NCBI GenBank assembly: GCA_025267735.1 | Contig: CM046300.1 | Span: 33,923,322-33,987,321 of the forward strand | Direction: 5' to 3' | Length of the DNA: 64,000 bases | DNA from: Mactra quadrangularis | Lineage: Eukaryota > Mollusca > Bivalvia > Venerida > Mactridae | In this document: piece after piece, positions 46,910-58,900 of the stretch | Layout: each line of letters begins with the position of its first letter | Numbering within the stretch: the first letter of the stretch is position 1 | Translations under genes and position numbers: made by a program | Notes under the pieces: generated by a model | What the model was told of the DNA's origin: nothing | Databases searched by the model: none | The model's input: the letters and a program-made list of their open reading frames with translations, nothing else

Positions 46910-49900
46910 GTAAAAATTAATAAGAAGCTATAAAGCTACAATTTCAAAAGACTACATCTGTGGAATATGTTTTAACAACACTTCCATATGTTGTTATAGT
47001 ACTTTGTATGGTTAAAAAGTTCACTCTTACCGTCACTATGCTCTTTGTGGATTTTTATTCATTTCCAGGGGTTTGACATTTACATTGAATCCATAATTTT
47101 CGCTTTTTAAATAGTCTTTGAGACTGTTGTAGTCAATTTTCAGGCTGAAAACAAAAATTATGAGAGGCATAAGATGTTAAGTCCAGATAAGTACTTTTAA
47201 TTTCCCAAAGAGCTATACTAATGAAGTTAGTGTACTGATAAGCAATCATTCAGTCTCAGAATGGAAAGTATTATCCTTCTATTAGCTATTTTTTTAATTA
47301 TAAATAATTTGATATGTTATGTAAAACTGACTATATGAATAAAAGTTCATAGCTTTAATCGAAAGTTCTTGACATATTGGCACACTGCACTAAATTTCGA
47401 AAGTTGATGTCAGTAGTAGAATAAAACCAAATGTGGTGTCAGTTTAAATCAAGTTTTATGGTGGTGCACACGAGGAAGTCCACATCGATGGTATTGGCAG
47501 CAAAGTCTTGAATAAAGCATTCATAGGAAAACTAGCCATTATCAACATTTTTTTCCACATTTTATGATCATCTCAGCCAATCTATGACCAGCTGACCATC
47601 AAAGAAAACTATAGTGGAGCCATAGCTCCCTGCTGAATCTTTCCTGTTTATGTGTAACCGAGGCTTTAGTTTAACTTTTATCTTACACTAACAATTGTAT
47701 CTTTTAGAGGTGATGGTAGTTTAGAATTGTGGAATGTTGCCGAGGGATGGTATCAGGAAGAGGTTAGTTTGTTTGGTCTACTATGGAAGAATTTTTATTT
47801 TATCGCTATTTGTTGGTTTGTCTTTGATTTCTAAGCTTTTCTGATCCAGTGGAAACCTGGGTTGATAGCGCAGTTGGTAGCATGCTGGGATTTGGAATTT
47901 CCTGCCCAAGAAGGTGTGGGTTCGAATCCCACCTGGGGAGGTTATACCCTTTCATGAAAATTTGACAATAATGTTGATTTTTCTCCATTGATTAGATAAA
48001 ATGGAGAAGTTTCCTGCCTTGTGGAAGGGTAGGTGAGTACTGGTTATAGACAATGGTCCAGGAAAGCTAGGTTAGGTGCGCTGGACGCCGTAAAATGACC
48101 TAAAAATTGTGTTGACATGGCGTTAAATCTAGTTAAAAAAAAAAGATCCGGTGGAAGGATTCGAAGATATGGGGCTTGCTCGATTGGAAATTCCGATAGT
48201 TAGAACTGGGAGAACTACAATCGAGTGCGTTGGAACTGTGTTCTGGCAGCGTTCTACCCATTCCATCGAAATAGGTGGTGTGAACGGAATCGGTCACAGT
48301 TTATTACCCAAGATGGCGGCGGCAACACTGCAAACATTCGAAACATGCGAATCTGGTGTTTTGAAAGTGAATGTTGTTAAAACTATACTTTTCCCCAATT
48401 GTTTACAATAACAATTTAACTATTTGCTATAAATAAAGTAAGAAGCAAGTATATTTGCTACGGATATTGCCTTTTGATTCAGTTCCTACATCCAATTTCA
48501 CTCGTTTGGCAGATTCTGTGGAAGAGTCGGAATTTGATTCTTGCCCAGTTCCGGCAGCCCAATCGAGCACGCCCAACGGGTCAAAGGTTGCAGACCTGCC
48601 TATAATCTGAGTAAGAGACTCCTTGGGGAGATTGATAGATACAAACAAGTGGCTTAATGACCAAGGAATATAACTGTAAAGTTAGCTAATATGCTTTGAC
48701 TATTGATTACAAAATACTCTTGCTTTTTGACTAAGAATGCATTAGTATTATTTCACATAATTTTTGATAAATTCATATTTATTTAGGTAATACCTGGTAC
48801 GAAGGACCAATCTATAGAAGATTTAGTTTGGCAAGGTCAAAGGTTATTTTCTGCTGGTTTAGATGGAAATATATGCGAACATGATCTTTCTAAACTACAA
48901 AAAAAGGTTTGTTGTAAAAGTATCTACTTTAAATAAAATTTTACTCTTTATTTTCTTTTAAGTTTTCATGCTGATGAAAGTTTAAGTATTATTTCAATGA
49001 ACTCAGAATTTCTCTGAATACAAAATAATGACTTTTTTGTTTATAAAGGCAACTTATTTGGACTATGCCCAATTTCTGCATGAGCCTCTTATAAATGCGT
49101 TTTTATCTGTATGAATGAACTGTATGAATTCCATACACCAGGATTTTAACCCTTTACTGGTCAATCCCGTATTTTTACGTGGACTGCCTCAACCGCTCAA
49201 TCCCGTATTTTTACGTGTACTGCCTGGACCGCTCAATCCCGCATTTTTACGTGTACTGCCTGGACTGCTCAATCCCGCATTTTTACGTGTCTGATATTCA
49301 ATACGCTATAAAACTTATTATTTCCGATAAAACGTTTATTTTTTTTTTCATTTTGGTTGAATGAACCTTTTATAGATAATATCCTTCAAAAAAAATTATG
49401 TTTTAATTAATACTTATCGAGTAATTACAGTTTAAAAACAACAAGTACAACTCGCGAGCGCACGGTAATTATCGGCTTTTTTTAACTGTAATATATTTGT
49501 ACGTGTCTCATTTTCAATGCGCTATAACGCTATTATTTCCTATAAAATGTTTATTTATTTTTTTCATTTTGGTTGAAATAATCTTTTATTGATAATATAC
49601 TTTAAAAAAAAATGTTTTAATTAATATTTATCGAGTAATTACATTTTAAAAACAACAAGTACAACTCGCAAGCGAGCGCGGTAATTATCGGCTTTTTAAC
49701 TGTAATATATGTGCAGAAAAGCCGAGAATTATTAGGCAAGTTTAGTATTTCTAGTTTCACTGTTTGTATTATTTTATTTAATTGTATAAACTTTTTAAAC
49801 ATGTGATAAAAAAATTATTTGGCCATGAATTATCTGAAAGGGACAAGATTATACACGCTGGGCGTATTTATAACAAAACATGTGCTAATGATCAAGCTCG

Positions 49901-52900
49901 CGGGTGTTATCAACTTTTCACACTCAATTAGCAACAATTAAGAGATTAAATTTGAAAGACTTAATACTTGTTTCTAATTAATCAAAGGCACAATCAGTCC
50001 CCTTAGTTTTATGATGTGCAATAAAAATGTCAAACATACAGCACATGTCTTGACCCCCAGACGATTTGTAATCAGCATCGGTATATTGCCGACAGGAAAT
50101 GATCCTTTGATCAAGACGACAATACGCATTGCAAGCATTGCATTTCAATGACGGGAGTAATATTTATAAATATCTGTAGACACGTGTTTGAAACAAGACA
50201 AAGAAGCTTGGATTAAACAAAGAAATTACCGAAACATCGGCGATGTTAGCTAAAAAAAAATTGTTGATTTTTTTGAAAATGTGACGAAAAATATTTTTAT
50301 GCATTTTAAACATCTCATATCTTTCATAGTTTTTGTACGAAGTCTTAAATAGTTACATTGTTAAAAAGGAAATTTAAAGACCAACATTTTTCATATTTAC
50401 ACTATAATGATTAAATTAAAGATTAAACCAGTAATTGACTCTAAACTAAAAGAGGTGTAAAATAATGCAATGTGACGTTAAACCTTTATCTGCTGAGTGT
50501 ACAAGTTTAACAATGTTAGTGTATGCACAGTGTTAGGTTTATCTCTATACACCATCTGTCCAGTATCAGATAAAGCGGATGGCTACAACCAGTAAAGGGT
50601 TAAGGATATCAGTGTGTAATGGATGAAATCGAGAATGAAGCATTAATGATTCACTGGAAATTCATTTTATTGGGGCATTTTTTTCTTTGAACTAGAAAAC
50701 AGGCATACCCTTATATGCTGTTGACTTAATTTGAAAGCAACAACAACATTTTAACAGATGTTTCTTTGTTTAGGAACTTAAAAGGCAGTGGCTAGAGTTA
50801 CGGTACCGTAACTCTAGACCCAGGTTCTAGAGTTACGGAAGTTCCGTAACTGTAGACAACCCTGTCAGGGTTGTCTAGAGTTACGGAAGTCAAATAACAT
50901 GCGTATGTTTCAACTTTTTAACATCGAAAAACTTGATTATATTCAATATCACTCGAAATAAACAAATATTTACTGACGTGACCTATTCAATTGTTATTAC
51001 ACCCGCCATTTTGGATACGACTAATAAACTTACCGGATGTTTGATATACGGCGATATGTCGTTGTCGTCTTCAAAGTGTCACATAATAAGTTTACTTGAG
51101 CGAGAAGTTATAGAGTGTGATTATAATTTGGACCGAATATGTATAATTGTGTACGGAATTTAAAGGAAATATTTATAGGAAATAGTCGATTCTTAGAGTA
51201 ATTTTAATTGTGAATAATTTGCAAATGTCTAGTAAGAAAGTCGGCGATTTTCGAACGTTAAATTGACTTAAATTTCGTGAAAAAATGGGAATTTAGCTTG
51301 ATAAAAAGAGCTTCGTACTTGGGGGGAAAACGTTAAATGAATAGTTAAGAAGTCGATGTTTTTGTAAAAATTACGAAATTATTAACGATCTCGTTAAAAA
51401 ATACCCATTCATATTCATAACCAAAAGTCAGCAATTTTACTAAAAACTCGGCAGTTATCCAGTAAAATTTTTTTTTATCTTTTCAATTAAATTCGCTAAT
51501 TTCACCAAAAAAACCTCAGTATACTTATCGTACAATATACATGTAAGTAATTAAACGCCGTGATTCTTTAGTATGCAAATCTTGGGGAAAATTGCCGAGA
51601 TTTTTAAATTCAATGAATTGGTCAATGTTTTAGGTAAAGATCGCCGCTTTTAAACGTGACAATGTAAAATATACCATTTATCAACATTTTTTTATCAACT
51701 TGAAGACATTTTGCTTTTGATTCTGTCCAAAAATATGGTCGATTTTGCATTCGAAAATCGCCGTTTTTTCTTACAGGACAATTAAATTTTTTAATGAAAA
51801 ATACTAAAGAATCGTCAATTTAATAAAAATATATTAATTCTGTCAAAATTAGACACATTTGGTCCAAATTATAATCCAACTCTATAAAACAAATCGCTCT
51901 TGAAAAGTAAACTAAGTATGTGACACTTTGAAGACGACAACGTCATATCGCCGTATGTTAAACATCCGGTAATTTTATTAGTCATATCCAAAATGGCGGA
52001 TGAAATAACAATTGGATACGTCACGTCGGTAAATATTTGTTTATTTCGAGTAATAATGAATATAAACAAGTTTTTCGATGTTAAAAAGTTGAATCATACG
52101 CATGTTATTTGACTTCCGTAACTCTAGACAAACCTATCAGGGTTGTCTACAGTTACGGAACTTCCGTAACTCTAGAACCTGGGTCTAGAGTTACGGTACC
52201 GTAACTCTAGCCACTGCCAACTTAAAAATTGTGTGTTAGTGTTAAAGTTATTTATCTGCTTAGTCATATTGGTTTATGTATTTGAAGTTAAAGATGGAAA
52301 AGTTTTCTTATGGTAATGATTACTTTCATATTTCAGATATCGTGTCCATCTAATGCAGGACCTGTATGGTGTTTAACATCAAATACTGCCAACACTAGAC
52401 TTGCTGTGAGTATTTAATATATACTGCTTGTTTCCAGGGTTTATTTTAAGACAATTTAATAGGGCTCTGTTTATGGGCTATATTCCCAATCTAAAATCAT
52501 ATCCTTTTTCCTCAAACTTTAATCCAAAATTTTCAATTTAACTTTATAAATTTAAAAAAAAAAATGTTTCAGCTAAAGATCATACGTCCCAGTAGGGCTG
52601 TCACGATACGCCAGATGCGTATCGCGATATACTGCAATACGCTGCCATCGTATGGCGATATATTGTGGGCTTTCAGATTCGTTGTGTCTCCGCTGAATTT
52701 AACAGAAGCATTGCAAATCTTACAAGCAGGTACTGATAGAATCTAGTCTCTTTAGGTATATACGGTCATTTGGGACTGTGAAGCGCCCCAATCGGTTAAA
52801 TTCTTGTAACTTGGAAGAATTTTCCAATGCATTAAAATATATCGTCAAATACCTGTAAGTAAAAATCGTACCGTGGTGCATATTGCTGCAGCTGCGTATT

Positions 52901-55900
52901 GCAATATACCGGTATACTGGTATATCGTGACAGCCCTACGTCCCAGTAATATTTCTTTTTAATTAGCTAACTAATTTAATGAAGAATGAAACTAAAAGCC
53001 TGTTAAATCTGCTATTGTTATTAAATTTGCTTGACATTTTATCCCAATTTAAAACTAAAATGCCAATAAAATTCCCAATTCTAGGGGTATGGGTCATAAT
53101 TTCAAATTTGGCATAAAAAAACACTGGTTTCATTTTTATAAATGGAAAAATTGTTTTGTCTTGTTTGTACAAATTTATTTGATACATTTTTAATACTTTA
53201 TTGGGCTGAATAAAAACAAATTAAAATCTGACAACAAATTATTTACAGGCTGGTACAGAAGATGGCTGTGTTGTTTTACTTGATACAGAAAATAATTGGT
53301 TAGATTATATAACAAGATTTGATTCACAAGACAGTATGTATTCTACATGTTGTTTATTCAACTGTCAGTGGTGCATACATTTACCCCACTGATTTAAATA
53401 CTCAATATTTGTTTGATAATCTCAATACTGTACATAAATATGGATAGCTATTTTTAACAATCGTGATTACAGAAGTACTGTAGTGAGTATTTAAATCAGT
53501 GGATTAATGCCTGCACCACTGACAGTTGAATAAAATTTAACAATGACCTTTCTGGAAATGTGTGTCATTACCTTTACCTACTAGCTCAGAGCCCAGGACT
53601 TATGAAAAATGATTCTTGAAAGCTAGTGACAATATCTTATCTGATATAGTCTTTTGTTTTAAATCTAATTAGACATTTATTGTTTGAACTTTAAAATTAA
53701 TAAGCCTTTTTAATGCTACTTTCATGCATAAAAATCCACTCGCTTAGTACTTAGGGGATATTATGTTTAGCAAATGTAAAGGGAATTGAAAAAAAAATGC
53801 ATGTTCAAAGGGAGGTAACTAAGTTATAATAGAAAGTTTCACTTATTTCTTTAGTATTATCTCCCTTTAATGGTATTACAATATTACAAAATGTAACATT
53901 TGAATTGAAATATTCACTGAATAAACTTATTGCCTTTTGTGATCTCTTTGTGAATTGGTCAAAGTGTGTAGATCAAATGACTTGTAACCTAAATATTAAG
54001 AAGTCTTAGAGGGAAATTATCTCATCTAAACTTAAAATTGTGACCTTAATAGATTCAACATCATAATTATCCTTCTCCATTCATTCACCGTAACAGTCAG
54101 TATTTGTATGGTTCATTGTACTGAATTTAACTCAGATAATAGAGCATTTTCTGTTGTGTGGAAGGTCTATGTTGTTTTACAGTTGCTTTTCCCAATATGT
54201 TTCCAGACTCCTTTGTTGAAGAAATTATGTCATGATCCAGGGCTTGAAATTAACAAAAAATGGGACTTGCAAATTTTTGTGAGTTGATTTTATTTCAACT
54301 CGCAAAATGAAAAAAAGTCACTCACATTTTTTCTCAATATTTTTGACAGATTTTAAGTCTCCCAATTCACTTAGTAATTGAAAAAATCATATATTTTGGC
54401 CATTTACACTATCTATCCATTAATCTTCCACACATGTGTACATAGTTGCTACCAATGAATCATGGTTTGCAGACATAACTTTTCAATACGTCAAAATGTA
54501 GCTTTTGACGTCAGTGACACTTATACTCACTACGCTCATTGTATCGTGTAGCGATACAAGTAAGTAAAGCAAAAACAAAATCATACTATCGATCTATGTG
54601 GCTGTTCCAATGCTGATTTGAAACTTATTAGTTTAGACAGTAATACTTAGTGGCGATTTCAAATCGCGAAAAATTTGCGAGTTAAAAGTAAAGTAACTCG
54701 CAACTTCCAAAACCCACTCGCATTTTGCGAGTATAGGAGCTTAAATTCGAGCCCTGTCATGATCTAAAGTTAGATACATGTAGATTGTACAGTACCTACC
54801 GTCTATTCTTCAACCTTTTCAGAGGGGCAATAGAGGGGGGTGTACGATGATATGACTGATACTGCTAATGGTGTTTAAATGATCTATTACTGTTGTTATC
54901 ACTACTGTCTGTATTTGTAGGTCGTTTACTATGTATATCATGGCATCCAACTGAAGATTTAATTGTTACTGGAGGCATTGATAACATACGTATATGGAGT
55001 GTGTCGTCAGGTAGAGCCATGCAAAGATTGACTATAGCTAGAACTGAAACAAAGAAAGAAACTGTCATCTGGTGTGTGGCATTCTTGAGGTATGAACTAA
55101 TAAGTTGCAAAGTTTGACTTAGTCTTTTATACAGAGTGTCCATCTCTTTTGAAAGTGCATGTGTAATAGTTAAGATATACAATCTCTTAAAATGCGTTTT
55201 ACGGCTGCTAAAATTTTTATAAATAATTATACATATTAATTTTGTACATATTATTTAATTATGGCATTTTTAAGCTATGTCTACCCAGACTTTATGGACA
55301 AATTTTTATTGCTCTTTTTTCATATGAAAGGGATGTAATTTTTTAATACTGATGACATTTTTTATCCAAGACTCTAAGTGTGTAATGAATCTAATCCATG
55401 CAAAATGATCATATTCTAATGCTGAAATGTCCCTCCTTTCTCTATATGATGTTTAGCTGAAATAGTTCTTATCAATATCAAAAGTTATCCAAAGTTTAGC
55501 AGAAATTATAAATTACTGCTAATATCAGTGGAAGTTGAAATTTTATTTCTCCTTAGCATATATTTCTTTCTCTGGAGAGCCGCCCGGCTAGCTCAGTTGG
55601 TGGCATGCAATTCTACTGATCGAGGGGTCCTGGATTCAATTCCTTGGCGGGGCATACTTTCGTGGAGCTTGGTCATGAAATTATTTCTACGGCCATTCTC
55701 CCTCCTACCAATGATTTTTAATTATGTACGGCAGTTGGTCACTGATGAAAGTATGCACTTTCTAGTTGGTTAATAGCTAACTCCAGAGACTTCTCCTTTC
55801 TAGAAAGAGTGAGTAGGTTGACTGACTGCTGTTATATGTCCTATACTATGTGTTGCTATGGCCTTAAACCCAACGAACAAACAAACAAACAAACTTTCTC

Positions 55901-58900
55901 TGGATGGTCTATAACATTTTTATGGTGCCCAGCTCTCCTAACCAGCTTCTCTATGGGCTATTTTTATTACTGGTATCAAACCTACTACAATAAATTAACA
56001 CTTTCTATATACAAAGGAAAGCTATCACTAGTGATAAATATCCATGGTTGGGTTTGGTAACTAGGCATGTAGTCTAGAACCCTGATTGAAAACCGAAGTG
56101 CTAACTACTGTTAAATGTTAATAGCTTTTCAAACAATGACGTAGTGCTAATTGATATTGATGTTAATGAAATTTTGATACCAAAAGTTTATTTTAGAAAA
56201 AAAAAACACTTTAAATGACGTATATACTCCTGAAGGGAGAGTCTTTAATTTATATCTGGCCACATACATTGAAAATCACTGATTACGAAGCAAAATATTT
56301 CTTATATCTTTGGTGCTGGCAAAATAAAATAAAATAGTGCGTAAACCTTAAAAAAGTCTTATTAACCTGCATTTCTGGCGATGATAATAATGTTTTCATA
56401 TGTATGAAAATATTTGTTGCAGTCAACTGACCACTATACTCTTGCCAATTGGTTCAAAATTAATGGCAATTATACTATGTCAAATTGTCATTTGGTTCTA
56501 TAGTAATGATGACTATATTATAATGTTATATATTACAGTGATGTGACTATATTATAATGTTATATATTACAGTGATGTGACTATATTGTATCATGTTATA
56601 TATTACAGTGATATGACTATATTATAATGTTATATATTACATTGATGTGATTATATTATATCATGTTATATATTACATTGATATGACTATATTGTATAAT
56701 GTTATATATTACATTGATATGACTATATTATAATGTTATATATTACAGTGATATGACTATATTATAATGTTATATATTACAGTGATGTGACTATATTATA
56801 ATGTTATATATTACAGTGATATGACTATATTATATAGTGTTATATATTACAGTGATATGACTATATTATAATGTTATATATTACAGTGATATGACTATAT
56901 TATAATGTTATATATTACAGTGATGTGACTATATTATAATGTTATATATTACAGTGATATGACTATATTATAATGTTATATATTACAGTGATGTGACTAT
57001 ATTATAATGTTATATATTACAGTGATATGACTATATTATATCATGTTATATATTACAGTGATATGACTATATTATATAGTGTTATATATTACAGTGATAT
57101 GACTATATTATAATGTTATATATTACAGAGATATGACTATATTATATAGTGTTATATATTACAGTGATATGTCTATATTATAATGTTATATATGACAGTG
57201 ATATGACTATGTTATAATGTTATATATTACATTTTTATGACTTTATTATATAATGTTATATATTACATTTTTATGACTTTATTATATAATGTTATATATT
57301 ACAGTGATATGACTATAGTAAGTGGTGATTCCCGAGGTAAAACATGTTTTTGGAATGGTAAACAAGGAACGTTAATAAAGGTAGGTTTCTTGGTACTAAT
57401 TTACTTGTAGTTACACTTAACTATATATGTCCATTGATCTTTCCCTGAACTTTTGATTAGATTATTATATTTGTTAAATTTGTACACAAACACCAGTGTG
57501 CTGTATTGTTAACACCTTATAAGTTGGACAAAATGTAAATGTAGACCACTTTTAAAATATCAATATGTAGTAGTAATGCAAAGGTCCATTTTTTGTTTAT
57601 TCAATGAGGTTGTTTGTAATGTTATCATATTGTAAGGAACTGGTGTTGGTTGGGCATTTATAAAGTTTGACTTGTGTGGTGCATCAAGGATAGCCTGATG
57701 TCAAGTCAGAAACCAGTTAGATATAACCACAGTATTTCTCTAATGCTGGAATTATTATTGCAAAGTTTTAGATCACCAGAATTAGGGCTTTATTATGTGA
57801 ACATGAGATGCAAAAACTCAACAAGAGCACTTATGGGAATGCTGTTCTACCATGCATTAACCAAGTTGAAATTATTTCTTGTTACTATTTTCAGTCAATT
57901 CAGAGTCATAAAGGAGATGTATATTGTCTCAGTGTTGATAAAACAGAAAGTAATGTGATAGCATCAGGTATAGATTCGTGTGTAGTCAAGTTTAGTTATA
58001 TAGCTCCTCGTGAAAACAGTGACTGGAAAGATTGGGTACCAACATTTGTACATAATCAACATACTCATGATGTCAGAGCTATACAGATGATTGATAAAAC
58101 TGTAGTTACTGGAGGTATGTATTGATATTCTCTATGATTGATAAAACTGTAGTTACTGGAGGTATGTATTGATATTCTCTATGATTGATAAAACTGTAGT
58201 TACTGGAGGTATGTATTGATATTCTCTATGATTGATAAAACTGTAGTTACTGGAGGTATGTATTGATATTCTCTATGATTGATAAAACTGTAGTTACTGG
58301 AGGTATGTATTGATATTCTCTATGATTGATAAAACTGTAGTTACTGGAGGTATGTATTGATATTCTCTATGATTGATAAAACTGTAGTTACTGGAGGTAT
58401 GTATTGATATTCTCTATGATTGATAAAACTGTAGTTACTGGAGGTATGTATTGATATTCTCTATGATTGATAAAACTGTAGTTACTGGAGGTATGTATTG
58501 ATATTCTCTATGATTGATAAAACTGTAGTTACTGGAGGTATGTATTGATATTCTCTATGATTGATAAAACTGTAGTTACTGGGGGTATGTATTGATATTC
58601 TTTATGATTGATAAAACTGTAGTTACTGGAGGTATGTATAGATATTCTCTATGTATGTTTACTTGGGTTTTTCCACATTAAATTTTGGGTTTTTCCAGTC
58701 TATATGGATTTCTCCATCTACTATAGGGTTTGCTCTTCATTTCTGGTTTGCTCAATATATTTATTATGACAGCTGTTGCATCTAGACAGCAAAAAATAGC
58801 AGGAGAATAAGAGCTCGGCCAACAGAATAAAATATACTCTTTACAGAAGAATAATTTTGAGTATTTGTGGGAAATAAGGGCACAAAACTGAAACAAATTA

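Larger units (their letters stand above)
49150..50599. mobile_element. Non-autonomous piggyBac-type element in UTP4 intron 3
   Basis: Begins CCCTTTACTGG and ends CCAGTAAAGGG, an 11-bp perfect terminal inverted repeat. It is flanked on both sides by TTAA (49146-49149 and 50600-50603), the target duplication of piggyBac elements, whose ends typically start CCC. At 1450 bp no transposase frame is present. The left end has about four 36-bp subterminal repeats (49159-49294) followed by a roughly 200-bp direct duplication (about 49291-49490 and 49499-49705). Confidence 0.8.
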
